From: Uranotaenia lowii
Taxonomy: Eukaryota > Arthropoda > Insecta > Diptera > Culicidae
NCBI RefSeq assembly: GCF_029784155.1
Contig: NC_073693.1
Span: 284,242,875 to 284,306,874, forward strand
DNA: 64,000 nucleotides
Direction: 5' to 3'
Position 1 is the first letter of the stretch. Each line of letters begins with the position of its first letter. The notes beneath the pieces were generated by a model, which was not told the origin of the DNA, did not search any database, and saw only the letters and a list, made by a program, of their open reading frames with translations. The translations under genes were made by a program, and so were the position numbers. This document shows positions 22,940 through 35,321 of the stretch, one piece after another.

Positions 22940-24040
22940 GATGAAAAAAAAATTCTACATTCAATATTTCCTTTCTGCACTCTTCAGAGTGGCATTTTGG
23001 TCGTTCAAGAACGACAAATTTGATTTGAAGAGATCCTGGATGTTTGCATGTTTGCCATCAAAGTCGTACTGTGATCTCAAAGCTGTGAACCTGAGACATT
23101 CCATTATTACATGGTTAACGGTTTCTGGTTTAAGGCACTTGTCACAGTTTGCGTCGTCAACAATTTTCATCCTTGCTTACCAGTGTGGCCATCGAACGAT
23201 TTAGGAGACGAATATCACGCCTGTTCATTTCTCAAGGTGCGTTTAAAGAGAATAATGCTATCTTTCTACATTAGATAGTTTTCGTATATGTTAACTGAAA
23301 TGAAGACCGTGCTTGGCCAAACCATCTGCGATTTCATCGCCACTAATAGAAACATGACTGGGGATCCACTGTATCGCAACTTGATATTGGGAACGATACG
23401 AAGGATTTCAATCAAAATTCTTTCGTTTTCTTTTGATTTGTGAGTGGTTTGCAGCATAATGCATGACGCCTTGGAGTCGGTATAGATAACAGAACGGACC
23501 AACGATGTTTCTTCAATCACACGTGTGGCTTCTCTAATAGCGATCAATTCCGCCGAAGTGATACTCGTTCCTTTGCTCAGTGCCATGGACAGACGAAGTT
23601 TTGCTGATTCAAAACACACGCCTATAGAGCACTTTGAGCATCCGTGAATTTCATGGCGTTCATGACAAACAGGGCTAGTTGTTTTGCCTTTGCCGGGTTA
23701 GTGTTTTGTTTAGCCGTTAATAGCCCTTCCAATTCAGGGAAAATTTCAACAGGTTGCAATATTTCTGAGCGTATAATCGGTTGAGTACGATCGAAGACTT
23801 CTTTATGGATCCAGTACGTCTGTTCTAAATACGAAAACTTTTTCCAGCGATCTCTTTCTTCTGGTAACTGAACACTTCTCAACTGTACAGCTACCACATT
23901 GTTTCGAAAAAAATGTCTGCATATTTCCTTGCAGCTCTTTGATGTGTATTCCAAGGCTCAGGAAACGGTCAATGACTACACCTAGGTACTTATGACTTCT
24001 CACAGTTTCCAATTTGGTGCCGTTAACAGAAATGTTAAGC
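22940..24040 (-). pseudogene. LINE ORF2 3' fragment (RT end, RNase H, zinc motif)
   Basis: The minus strand, in several frames, encodes the end of a non-LTR retrotransposon ORF2. KYLGVVIDRFLSLGIHIKEL is the conserved stretch downstream of the RT catalytic region. SAELIAIREATRVIEE and VIYTDSKASC are RNase H motifs with Glu and Asp. NCDKCLKPETVNHVIMEC is the C-terminal CCHC-type motif. At least three frame breaks make it inactive. The fragment stops abruptly at 24040, where the next element begins, so the 5' part was lost or displaced. The RNase H domain places it in the I/R1/LOA-type group rather than Jockey or RTE. Confidence 0.8.
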
Positions 24041-24936
24041 TAAAGCCTAGTCCACACTAGGAGACGGTTCGGTATCGAATTTTGAATACGGCGAATGCGC
24101 CAACTGTAAACAAATCCAGATTATCACATAAATGCGTTAAACTCTTTATTTTACATCCGAAAATATGATCTCCTTTTAATTTTTCTTATTTTAGTGAAGT
24201 TAAATTTAATTTTTTAAATAAGGCGAATAGCTTTTTTTTATGAGTGTGTAATCCCACAGTTCATTCGCCCATTTCCCCTCAAAATTTCGTCGCGAACAAA
24301 AGGGCCAATAGTTATTTCGAGATGGAAAAAGGGCACTGAAGTTTTTGAAATTTGTTTTCCCAGGACAAGGAGAAAAACAATTCAGCATTTATAAGATCGT
24401 TGAATGTGCTAATGTGTTAATGTGATCATTTGGACCCGCTTTCAAGCCGAAATTTGCTGGAATATTGCTTCTTTAATGAGTGATCCAAAAGGCGAACAGT
24501 CATTCTGCAATTCAAAAGGGCCCTCCAATTTGGCGAATGAACAAAATGAGAGCATCAGTCTGTGGTAAAAGGGCCCACAGTTATATTTATTAATTTATTG
24601 TGGTAATTAGTACGGAAAAGCTATATCTATCGATCGGGTGATGAAATTAAATCAATTTGAAAGCATTTTAGCGACTTCTTTAGGAAAATGATTGTACGCA
24701 GCTAAATAGGAAATTGATTTTATTTTCTGAAACTTGGAATGCGTTTTTCTCAAAACAAAGGTCTTGGCGCATTCGCCGTATTCAAAATTTGATACCGGGT
24801 TCGTCTCGAGACGGTCTCAGCGTCTCCCATTTTCTTCGGGAGACACTGAGACCGTCTCAGGTTTCCAACAACAACAACAGACAACAAAGTTCGTCTCATA
24901 ACAAAAATCGCAGTTCATGTTGCCTAGTGTGGACTA
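24041..24936. mobile_element. Inverted-repeat element, GCCTAGTCCACACTAGG family
   Basis: The left end TAAAGCCTAGTCCACACTAGG is inverted at the right as TGCCTAGTGTGGACTA. A long inner block near 24066-24111 (GGTATCGAATTTTGAATACG, GCGAATGCGCC) is inverted near 24763-24800 (GGCGCATTCGCCGTATTC, AAAATTTGATACC). A local CGAGACGGTCTCAG/CTGAGACCGTCTCAG palindrome lies near 24810-24860. No transposase is encoded. Related copies occur at 36411-36604 and 41043-41200. Confidence 0.7.
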
Positions 24937-25219
24937 CACTCTAATTCTCCTTGACTCAGATTTGAAGGAAAACAATTCAAAATTCGCCAAAACTAGGAAA
25001 ACTCAAATTTTGATTAGAGCGGCATAACTCAAAACTGAGTTGTAGGGGTTTTCGCGAATTCTGAGTTGTTTTTGTTCAGGGTGGTTTAGGCTTGTTCATG
25101 GATCGACTGAATGAAAAAAAATCAAAAATTTATGAAATTTTGAAGCGGTTTTAAATGGAATTTCTGATTTCAAAAAGAAAAAGATGATTGTGTGGTGTAT
25201 TTAGAAGATGGATTCGTAC

Positions 25220-25620
25220 ATTTTTATCCGGTCGGCTTTATTTTTACCACAAAAAAATTAGTGCCACCGGGCCATTTGACCGCATCCAGCCGGTGGATCT
25301 ACGTGCTGTTTCACTTGATACGCTAACCCGCCAGCACACTCTGCCTAATTTGACCTGATCTGAAAAGACAAGGAAAAAGAAAACACCATTGGTGAAAATC
25401 ATTTACATTTCAAAATTATGAAAAAATTATACTTACAGTTAAGTGAATGATGGCTTCCGTAGAGATTTCTGGAAGAAAAGATAAATTTGTTAAATTTTGT
25501 ATTTGTCCTTTCGACACCACTTAATTTCTAACTCAAAAGTAAATGTAATTAAAAGTTGCACTCACCTTGATTATTGTTATTATTTCGTCAACTGGTCTCC
25601 GACCATCGCATCCAAACAAT
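25220..25620 (-). ncRNA. Spliced minus-strand transcript 3' end (three exons, likely non-coding or UTR)
   Basis: Reading leftwards, four splice signals occur in the right order. Exon A ends AATCAAG at 25566 before GTGAGT (25565-25560). Acceptor CTTCCAG precedes exon B (25468-25437, only 32 bases). Exon B ends before GTAAGT (25436-25431). Acceptor TTTTCAG precedes exon C (25359 leftwards). AATAAA at 25242-25237 would set the 3' end near 25220. Only one frame is open at the end of exon A, and it stops within exon B, so this is a non-coding RNA or a spliced 3' UTR. The upstream limit of exon A is unknown; the start at 25620 is arbitrary. Exon C is GC-richer than its surroundings. Confidence 0.5.
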
Positions 25621-25864
25621 CAACACTGGTTTTGGAACTCTCTGAGTTGTTTTCATCTATTTTGTTCGAAAACATATGCGTCTTCGCTAAGTTCCAGACT
25701 TTGAAAGTCAATAGATGAAAACAACTCAGAATTTTGATGGATTCCAAATCAGTTGTTTTCATCTTCATACATAATGCGACAGCTGAACCGAAATTATTCA
25801 GTCTCTGAATAATCTAAATTTACCGTGTAGGCTTAAGAGACAGAAGTAGGTCTGCTTTGTTGAT

Positions 25865-26735
25865 GTTTTTTTGTTTTGAGAAATCATAACATCACAGTTG
25901 ATTTTTATTTTGAACTGTGAAGATTAGATTTGCTCAATGATTTTTCGAAAGAGAAATTTGGTTTTGCTCAAAATAAGTATAGATACGTTTTTCCTGTAGA
26001 AACTTAATATTTTTTATCAGTTTCGAATGGGATGAATCTATAAATAATCATATCTACCTTAAAAAACGGTGTGTGGCATCGTTTAACTTGCATTTGAATT
26101 TGGCGTCAAAAACATTTAGATACTGCGCGGTCATTGAACATGCCTAATGTTTTTTGTTATTCAGCGGAGCAGAGGTTGCCAACAAACTCGTAAACAATTA
26201 GAAATCAGTTGTTCGTTTGATAAGCTGGGAAATAGCTGATATACCCACAAAAAATATTGTCAAAAACAAACTCCAAAAAAATTATTGGAAATTTAAAAAA
26301 TGGGTTTTGGTCGACCCTATGGCCTGCAATAAGGAATTTTCTCTTTTTTGTTTTGAAAAATCTTAACAGTTGATTTTTATTTTTAACTGTGAATATTAGA
26401 TTTGTTCATTGACTTTTCGAAATAGAAATCTTTTACTGATGATTTTACTGAAAACAAAATTTAATTTGAACAAAAAAATTATATATTCGTTTTCAGTAAA
26501 TTTTTCATCTGTTCCAAATAAGATAAATCTATAGCAACTCTTATCTACCTAAAAAAAAACATTATTGTGGCTCATATTGTTCCACTTTCATTTGGTGTCA
26601 AACACATTCAAATACTGCACGAGCATTGAACGAACATGCTTAATGTTGTTGTTATTCAGCGGACTATGATATGCCAAAAAAAAATGTAAACAATGAACAC
26701 TCAGCTGCGATTGACAAGCTGGGAAATATAATAGC
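25865..26735 (+). repeat. Diverged duplication of a ~380-bp segment
   Basis: The order of words from TTTTTGTTTTGAGAAATC through TTGATTTTTATTTTGAACTG, TAAATCTAC-like, TGGTGTCAAA-like, ATTCAGCGGA and GACAAGCTGGGAAATA is found twice, at about 25865-26240 and about 26340-26735, at roughly 75-80% identity by eye. Words from the end of the first unit (CCCACAAAAAATAT, GGTTTTGGTCGACC) recur a third time near 26940-27080. It contains no reading frame. It is probably a tandemly inserted non-coding transposon. Confidence 0.6.
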
Positions 26736-27099
26736 GCCAGCACTAAATTTTACTTCGGAAGTCCGGACTTCCGACTTTCGAAAGACTTCCGACTAGGAAA
26801 AGTGAAGTACTAGATTGTCGGTAGTCTGTGTTTTGTTGCCAGTTCACCAGCGACGTTTCTAAGAATTATATTTAAATTCACAATAGCTGATACTGTACTA
26901 CTGCATTTTTTACGTCAATTGAGTTTGGTTAGAGCTAATACATCCACAAAAAATATCCTCAAAAATAGTCAAAACTGGGCTCTTACAAATTTTCGCATTT
27001 TTATGGGTCATACTGTTAAATTTATTAAACGTTTTGGAAATTTTTAAAAATCGGTTTTGGTCAACTCTTGCCTATGACCTGTAATTAAAGCAATAAGGC

Positions 27100-27830
27100 A
27101 TGCCGAGCTTCTTCTGAATTCTTAAAGTAAGATTTTTTTATTTAGAATTGTAAGGACTTCTATGAGAAATCTATCAGGGTTAGACTTTTGTGAGGAATCC
27201 CATAATAGGTTTTGTACAGTTCGACCATAATTTCATAAGAATTTCTGTATCGATTCACTTAGAATTTTCTATGGATTTTTTTAGTATCCTTGTAGAACTC
27301 TACAAAAACTTAATGGACATTCTTCAGTACTCTAATTAGAGTTCTGTAAGGGTTCATTTAGAATTTTGTTAGGAATTTCTGTAGAACTTGTTCAGTAATT
27401 CAGTAAGATGTCTTTAAGTACCCTGTTTGAGTTCTTATAGAATTAGTAAGAATTTTCTGAAGATTCCTTTGAAATACTAGTTCAACTCGACGAGATCTTT
27501 TAGGACTTGTTTAAAAAAATTAAGATTGTTTTAAGTCTCCTTGTAGAACGCGAATTCCATCCACGGTCTATTGAAACCCTTCAAGATTTCTGTAAGATTG
27601 GTTTAAAGTTTCGTTAGTATTTGTGAAGGATTTAAGTAGAAATTGACAGGAACTTTATTAGAATTGTATCAATATTTTTAGTTATTTGATAACAATTCTT
27701 AAAGATTTTGTAAGGATTCTTTTCAGTGCTAGAAGAACTTATTTTCGTTTTCGCTTAGGAACTTTTTCAGAATTTAGATTTGAGTCTTTCAAATACTCTG
27801 GCTGAGTTCAAAGCAATTAATAGACTACCT
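27100..27830. repeat. Degenerate ~25-30 bp repeat (TAGAATTTTGTAAGGATT-like)
   Basis: About 700 bp is composed of loose repeats such as TTAGAATTTTCTATGGATTT, TAGAATTTTGTTAGGAATTT and TAGAACTTGTTCAGTAATTC. The unit length is variable. No gene is visible. Confidence 0.5.
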
Positions 27831-27839
27831 TGTGAAATC

Positions 27840-28215
27840 AAAGTTTTATCCAACACACAAGGTTTTTCAACTTGCTTTTTGAATATAAGATTATATTGAA
27901 TATTGATTATAAAATTATAATTTCAAAAGTTGCGTAAAACATATTTGTGCACAACTTTGATTGATGTTTTTAGAAAATATTTCCATATGTGCAACATATA
28001 GCTTCTAACTTCAGCCGACAAAGGCACTAAGTTATTTTTTTTGGTGTAAACTTAATCTACAGCCTTTTTTTCTGAAGCATGTTTTTTCGATTTTTTTTTC
28101 TTTAACTCCAAGTGCCTATTTTTAAAATAAATTATTTTAGTTCAATATTGTTCACGTTTCAAGTTTTTAAAAACTATAAATTTTGTGTAAATCGGATGAG
28201 AAACAAGAGAGGTTT
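27840..28215. mobile_element. Partial copy of the foldback family found at 47838-48650
   Basis: The right part (GCATGTTTTTTCGATTTTTT through AAAACTATAAATTTTGTGTA and GAGAAACAAGAGAGG) matches, in order, the right arm of the element at 47838-48650. GCAACATATAGCTTCTAACTT corresponds to GCAACATAGAGCTTCTAATTT there. The left end was not identified. No coding sequence. Confidence 0.5.
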
Positions 28216-28264
28216 AGCGACAACAAATATTTGCCGTCATTTGACCGCTTATTAGACTTATATT

Positions 28265-29170
28265 AGGGTGGCAGCCAAATGGGTCTTGTTGAATTTCGAA
28301 AGCCAACCATATTCATTTTGTAGATTGGCTTAAAAAATCAAAAAATGCAAAATTTCAGCTCAATCGGACTTGATTTAGGGGTGCCTTAGAAGCGCTCAAA
28401 GTTTCGGTTTTTTGACTCTCAAAAATTCCCAGAGCATGGACAAAAATAAATCAGAAAAATCGAAATTTTAATTTTGGGCCAATGCATAAAACTTCGAAAT
28501 CTGGTGTTATTTCTTATATTTTTATTTTGTCAAAAACCGACTTAAAAATTAAAAAAAAAAACAAGAGTGGTTCCAAAGGAAATTCGAAAAATCAAAATTT
28601 TAGTTTTGATGCCAAATGATTTAAACATGCAAAAATGCATGAAATGTCGAGATCTGGTGTTATCTCGAAAAAACGACGACTTTCTGGGACTTAGTCGGTT
28701 TTCCAAACACGGTCCACTTCCCCAGAAAGTCGATTGTTTGCCAAAAAATTTTTTTTCGATATAATACCAGATTTTGACGTTTTATGCATTTTTGGATCAT
28801 TTGGCATAAAAATTAATTTTTCAAGTTTACAAATTTCCTTTGGTCCTTCCTCTGATAATTTTTGAAATTTTCAAGTTGATTTTTGAAAAAAAAAAAAAGT
28901 TTTTCAAAATGACACCAGATTTTGACGTTTTATGCATTTTGAAGTCATTTGGCATCAACATTAAAATTTCGATGTTTCCGATTTCCTTTGGTCGTTCCCC
29001 TCTTGGTGATTTTTGAGAGTCAAAAAACCGAAACTTTGAGCCTCCCTAAATCAAGTTCGATTGGGTTAAAATTTTGCAAAGGCCAATTTTTCGGGCCAAT
29101 CTACAAAATGTATGTGGTCGGTTTTAAAAATTCGATCATGAAATTTTTACCATGTATCCATTGCCACCCT
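28265..29170. mobile_element. Foldback element with AGGGTGGCA ends
   Basis: AGGGTGGCA at 28265-28273 is inverted at 29162-29170. Inner blocks pair as well: GACTCTCAAAAATTCCCAG against TGATTTTTGAGAGTCAAAAA, AAACTTTGAGC against GCTCAAAGTTTCGG, and CAATCTACAAAATG against CATTTTGTAGATTGGC. A central ATGCATTTT/AAAATGCAT and CCAGATTT set repeats within the arms. It is about 906 bp, non-coding, so a non-autonomous foldback DNA transposon. Confidence 0.65.
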
Positions 29171-32100
29171 ATTTTATAGTGTCGGTAGGTTAAACCTACT
29201 AGGTTTAGTGTTAAAATTAAACCCAATCTTCAAGATTTTGAAAACGAAACACACAACCTTTAACAGATTTTATTCCATATTTGTTATCTTCTTTGGAAGA
29301 GAAACGTGGCACAGTTTTTCAAACTATTTGAATGCAAAAATTGGAGTTCAGATTCACATTTTAAAAACTGGAATTCAGAAAAAGAGATGAAGAATCCAAA
29401 ATTCTATATTTAATAATCTGATTTTGAGTTCTTTTTTTTAGTTATCAAAACCTGACGACTTTTTTCAACTGGAAAATCTCTTAGTAAAAACCCTGGTTTA
29501 AAATGGATTGAATTCACGTGTATTCTCTTCAACTGGCTATTGGGCCATCGGACAGCTGGTCACGCATGATGGATCATCAGTGACCAGCAAAGTTCCTCTC
29601 CCCATCGATTCCAGTTGCGGGTTTTAATCAATTGAACGATATGATAGGGAACATGAGTTCATGTTTGATTGTTAATCGTGCTTTAGAAGATTCTAAATTT
29701 TTTAAAATAGTTTCGTTAAAATTTCATAAAAAAGGACAGTGAAAACCAGGATGTCTAGAATTATTAAGCATATCGACTTTTCAGTACAAAGCTTTTGATC
29801 TCGATGCCCCGTGCGCCATATGGATGGCGGGCTCCGTCGCCGTTCGAACTAAAAACCCACTGACCTCGAAGGGAACAACGCTCCGGCTCTCTAGAGTAGG
29901 GTAGAGTGTCGAGCAGCGAGACTCAACGACATCCCGGCGCCATCGATTCGATCCTGCCGCCATCACCGACTAGTTTTGAAACCACAAAACAGGCAACAGC
30001 AAAATCGACAACAAACCTAAATCAAACAGTGGGGATAGCTATATAAACATTTTTTAAGCGAAAAAATGGTTTCTGGTTCATCACGGATTCGACGGAATTT
30101 TTAGCGTCTTCTCGTCTTGGCACAGAGCGTGACCGTGAAAATTGTTGTGTTATGTTATCGTCCGCACAAGTTGATACATGAATCGGACCATCAACATCAT
30201 CATCATCGTCGTGAATGGCACCAGGCATTTCCTTAAAAGGAGAAAATCGCACTTGCGACTTGCGGCTGAGTTTCACAGATTGAAGTTGAAGTTGTCTATT
30301 GAACTTTACGCGGCCGGGGGAACCATTAATGAGTTTGTGCTAACTTAAGGAGTAACTCATCGCAGCATGTAGAGAAGTTTTTTTAGTATTTCACAATTAA
30401 GTGAAAAATTTTAAATATAAATTTTAAGTTAGAGAGGCTTAAATATCAACAAAACATATGTCAAATGACATAAAAAATTAGTAAATTTTATTATGAGAAA
30501 ATTCAAGGACTGATTAATTGACCCAGTCTAACGCCATTAGAGTGACAACAATCAGCGAACTTAATCATGTAACTTGTCTACTCTACACAATGAATTATGA
30601 TACGATCATTATATCTGGTCAGGGACGAGAAGTTCCGATAAATGAATGAGTAGGTAGAATAATCAGCTCATGATCTACGATCCTGGGTTCCAAATCCGGA
30701 TTTTGAAAACGGATACAGGATATAGATTTTGAATCTGCTTTCTGAATTTTCAATCTAAATTTCCGTATCCTCAAATTCTGAATTTCGAATCTGAGATTTG
30801 AAACCGTATTTTGAATCTTCTCTGGATTCTGAATATTCATTTTGACATCTGACATTCAACATTTGGATTCTGAACTCAGATTAAAAATCTGTGTTTTCAA
30901 TCTGAAGTCTGATTCCGGTTCTGAACAGTGAAGAACCGTTCTTGGTAAATTTTCATTCGGTCTAAAACATAATTTCAAAGCGTCCTTCTCGGGCGAAAAT
31001 TTTTGCGATTGCAAATCTCGGGAGGCACCTCTGTCGGCTTATTTTTAGAATCAAAATTGCGCAAAAATTCGCAAACGGCTGCCGTTCGATCGACGCAAAG
31101 ACCAACCTTTCATTTGCTGCGCCCGACTTGACCGCATTCGACCGCGACTTCTGCTTCTCTCCCTCTCTTGCTCGAAATGGCAATAAAATGGAATGTGCGA
31201 ACCAGCTTGCACGGATTGAAGCTGAAGCCAGATCGACCGAACCGGCGATGGATGGTGCATATGAATTATTCATCGAACGAAAGCTCAACTCAGCGCTTCG
31301 GTTCCGCATCTGTACGTTGACTCCCCCGCGCCATTTTTGAAGCACCCGGAATGGGTACAAAAAGTGGCAGAATTGACCGGAGAAATGCAACCCATCGTGG
31401 TTGACTCTGGAGCCCAGTAGAGCACCATTAAGTCGGTCGCACCTGAATGAGGTTGTGATTGAAGCCGAATTAAAGCGACTGTTCTTTTTCGAATTTGTTA
31501 ACATTTTATGAAAATTCCAGCAATTTTTTTTTTAAATTAACAGTGAGCACGCATATGTACCTGTAGGTAAACAGATAAAAAAAATTAATCAAGCAAACGG
31601 GTTAATTATAGAATAGGCCAAATGAAAGAATAAATATTTACACGAGTTTTGCTCGTAGAGCGTCGCGCACATAGGAGTCACGCTAATTGAAAAATTCAAA
31701 ACGAAACATATCGAAAAAATATTGAAGCAAAAATAAGCCGGGAACCGTTACATCAGTCAGATGCATGGATAGATTGATGGAAGGAAAAAAGAGCACTCCT
31801 CAGACAGAACCGGTATATTTGACTTACTAGCAACATGTGAGCAGCACGTACAAACTACAAATGTACGTAGACTCTGTGTAAATGAAGGAGCAGCCGGTGT
31901 GGGAAATTAAAACAAAAAAGATCATACATATGGGTAAAATCTATGCGAGTGATTGATGCACATTTGTGGGGTGCGCGAAAATAAGAAATTTTGATTGCTA
32001 CACATATGACGTTAGTAAGGGGAAAATCGAGTAAAGTTTAAACCAATTAATTGCCTTTTAGCACCATACAACAAAATATCGTCGTTCAGTACATTGGCGA

Positions 32101-32400
32101 AAATAACCTAGCAACGATATATCGTTGTTACTTTGTTTTTTTTTATAAAACTTCCCAGCAAACATTTTTGTAGGTGTATTTCCCTATAAACTTTGTTATA
32201 CGTTTCATATACATTATAGAATAATCGCATAAAACTTGAAAAAAAAACAGCAAAATGGAGGCAAGATACATACATATTTTTTTCTTATGGCTTAAACGAC
32301 AAGAATTATACAAATTGAACACCTTATTCGTACATCCTGAAAGTATGAGAGAGAGCGCAAGTTTTGCTCTCAATGCATGCAAACCGTTGCCAGCGACAAT
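29171..32400. other. Intergenic DNA, no gene assigned
   Basis: A GATTCTGAATT-type degenerate repeat occupies about 30650-30930 and recalls the satellite at the window start. Two GC-richer blocks, 29790-29990 and 30960-31440, could be regulatory; the second is near GAATTGACCGGAGAAATGC at 31360. A 180-codon minus frame spans the second block, but its composition and lack of any domain argue against a gene. TGACATCTGACATTCAAC words mark the end of the repeat. Confidence 0.4.
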
Positions 32401-32401
32401 A

Positions 32402-34005
32402 CAGTGAGCGAAATAAGAATAGCACCACTATGTGTTTAGCTTGTTAAAATATGAATGCTTGAAAATTTCGAAAATTTTCTTCAACAGTTTGTTCTGAATT
32501 GCTTAACGAATAAATCAAGCATAAGTTTACTTTTTTTGGACGTAGCAATTGGCGTTGAGGACCAAAAATGTGAAAAAGGGGTGCGAAATAAGAATAGAAC
32601 CACTTGAGTTTTTCAACAAAAACAAGCTTATTATTAAAAATTTACTGTGTAAAAGTGAATAATAACGCTTCTATGAATTATTTGAAGAAATAACTGCATT
32701 TTAAGGAGTTTTCCAGAATTCCAAAGGTTTTCATAGGTTTTAATTAGGGGGTTTTAAGAAATGCTCCTCTAGCGTTAAGGAATTTGATATTTGAGCTGTA
32801 ATTCTTTACCAAACTACTTATTTTCTTCATAAAAATGACGTGAAATGATGAAACAAACATTCGGGATTAATTTTGAATAAGAAAAAATAGGTTGAAAATC
32901 AAAAACTTTGATTTTGTTCAGTAAACCACACTTTATTCCAGTTTCAAGTCGTAGATGGCAACACTATCTTGCAGTTAAAACCAAATTTAGTTTAAATATT
33001 GACTTTCCAGGTTTATTTAGGCCCATATTCATCATTTTGAGGTATTTTCTCATCACAGTTTTGTGGAAGTTCACGCTTCAGAAAGCTTTTCCGGATTTGC
33101 AAAAGAATCACCACCACAAAAATGTACAACCGCCATAATTCCTGCTCATCTCAACTTCCGATTCAATAGCAAATCATACCAATAATACTGCTAGCCGCCT
33201 GGTCCATCAAGCTCCATCGCAAAGTATAACTTTATTCTGATAATCGGTCCAAAAAATTCACTTATAGTAACCTTGATGCAATTCTATTTTTTTTTTTGGA
33301 TTTAGTGATCTTAGAATTTCCAAAGCGTGCACACGGTACTTGTATTTATTTCTTGATCATAATCATCCAGCACTTCCTAATTAATCCCGGATATTCGAAA
33401 ATGAGCATGAATTTGGTTAAATGGCAAGATAGTGCTGCCATCTATGACTTAAATCTAGAGAAATAGTGTTTGACTATTAAAAAACATTAGTATTTTTGAA
33501 TTCCAACCTACTTTTTGGATTCAAACTCAGCCTCAAATCTATGTTTCATCATTTTGCATCATACTTATGAATGTTAATGAAGAAAATGAGTAGTTTGGTA
33601 AACAATAACAGCTCAAATATCAAATTCCTTAACGCTAGAAGAGCATCTCTTAAATCCCCCTAATTAAAACCTATGAAATCTTTTGGAATTCTGGAAAACT
33701 CCTTAAAATGCAGTTATTTCTTCAAATAATTCATAGAAGCGTTATTATTCACTTTTACACAGTAAATTTTTAATAATAAGCTTGTTTTTGTTGAAAAACC
33801 CAAGTGGTTCTATTCTTATTTCGCACCCCTTTTTCACATTTTTGGTCCTCAACGCCAATTGCTACGTCCAAAAAAAGTAAACTTATGCTTGATTTATTCG
33901 TTAAGCAATTCAGAACAAACTGTTGAAGAAAATTTTCGAAATTTTCAAGCATTCATATTTTAACAAGCTAAACACATAGTGGTGCTATTCTTATTTCGCT
34001 CACTG
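32402..34005. mobile_element. 1.6-kb foldback Tc1/mariner-type transposon, ~590-bp arms
   Basis: CAGTGAGCGAAATAAGAATA at 32402 is inverted at 33986-34005, flanked by TA at 32400-32401 and TA at 34006-34007. The inverted similarity continues inward through GCGAAATAAGAATAGAACCAC, CTTCTATGAATTATTTGAAG and TTAAAACCTATGAAA. It reaches GTAGATGGCAACACTATCTTGC at about 32949, pairing with GCAAGATAGTGCTGCCATCT at about 33423. Arms are therefore about 590 bp around a ~415-bp unique centre. No transposase is encoded, so movement would need one in trans. The terminal word and TA target duplication fit the IS630-Tc1-mariner superfamily. Confidence 0.85.
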
Positions 34006-34007
34006 TA

Positions 34008-34685
34008 TTAGCTGCTTCTCTCATTGAACATTTTTTCCAAATGAACCAACTTATTTTTAGCAATTTGGATGCACTGTTGATTACAGAAAGTAGAACAAGG
34101 TTGTTTTCTCACTTGATCCTGCGCGGTAGAACAAATTTGCAAACATGGCGGACTTTTTATCACATCCGATTTATACCGACTTTAAGTAACCATTTTTACG
34201 ATCGTTTACTTATTTGGTAGGAATTGCGATTCGCTTTAACATTGTTAACGATTTGAGGTGTCATTTCTAATGCGATTTTATGATTGCTGGGTCGTCACAA
34301 GAGGTCTTTGTTTCAAAATAACTGTACAAAATGTTGGATTCCCTTATTCAAAAAACAATGAAAACATGGAAACAGTGATCGGATTATAATTCCTTATGAT
34401 GTTATAAAGTGCCGTGGACGTGTGCATGGTTGGTCGGTTTCTCCCAAACAACAAACAGCCGAGAGAAAACAGCACTGTTTTCAGTTCGGCTTCCGAGTGC
34501 AATTCTCGTTCGCTGATCATGTCCACTCGTTACCCGAGTTAACACGAGCTGTAAACGACTCGGACAGCAAGTGTGAGAGTTCTCTCATCTAAGTGGGAGA
34601 AAGCGAATACTAGCCAAGAGCGCCCTAGTGTTTCAGTTATACACCTCAGTGTGAATGTAGAAAAAAAATTATTTTGACTCCTATC
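34008..34685. other. Intergenic DNA, no gene assigned
   Basis: Mixed composition without a recognisable gene. The 60-codon minus frame near 34344-34526 has no domain or splice support. Confidence 0.4.
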
Positions 34686-35017
34686 CAGGGGTGCCAGGTT
34701 TTGACAAAAATCAGGACACCACCATTAAAAAAATCAGGATTTTTCAGGAAACCATTTCATTGAGGAAAATAACATGCAGCTCTGCTTAGATTGCATAACT
34801 AAAGGCGAAATACAGGTGCTGAAGAAATTATGCAACTAAAGCGAGAAGAACCTTGGCTGGCCTGAAGTCAATTTTGTTTGATTTTCTCATCATTTCACGA
34901 AAAATTTACTTAAAGTTTAAATATTTTTGAAAAATCAGGACAAATCAGGACGTTTAAGAGGTCATTTTTCAAAAATCAGGAACAAATCCTGAAAAATCAG
35001 GACACCTGGCACCCCTG
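34686..35017. mobile_element. hAT-like MITE (CAGGGGTGCCAGGT ends)
   Basis: CAGGGGTGCCAGGT at 34686 is inverted at the right end as ACCTGGCACCCCTG, ending at 35017. The 8 bases on each side (CTCCTATC and CTCCCACC) agree at six positions, suggesting a decayed 8-bp target duplication. CAGGGG-type ends plus an 8-bp duplication are typical of hAT elements. The interior repeats AAATCAGGA words and encodes nothing. Length 332 bp. Confidence 0.65.
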
Positions 35018-35320
35018 CTCCCACCACATAACGTACGAAAAATAACTACAATTTCTTCCTCGCTCAAATCTTTACATAAATTGGAAAAAAAATGTACCAA
35101 AGTGCGCACCAACAACCGAAAAGGTCAGTGATAAATATAAAAAACCTGTTTTTTTTTTCTATTTTGTTTGAATGTTGATATCATTTCTGTGCTTTTAAAA
35201 TTTTAAAATGACATTTTTCTAATCAAAATTAATTAAAAGGTGCCTTCTTTCCGCTGTGATACTTTTTCTTATTATTGACCACCTTCATATAAATCTGAAT
35301 TCTGTCTTTTTTTTTAAATA
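35018..35320. other. AT-rich DNA, no gene recognised
   Basis: A short AT-rich stretch between the hAT-like MITE and a tandem duplication, with long T runs. Nothing supportable. Confidence 0.4.
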
Positions 35321-35321
35321 G

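Noticed and set aside
30962..31504. 180-codon minus-strand frame
   Set aside because: Overlapping frames on both strands in a GC-rich block, no domain or intron signals; more likely regulatory or neutral DNA.
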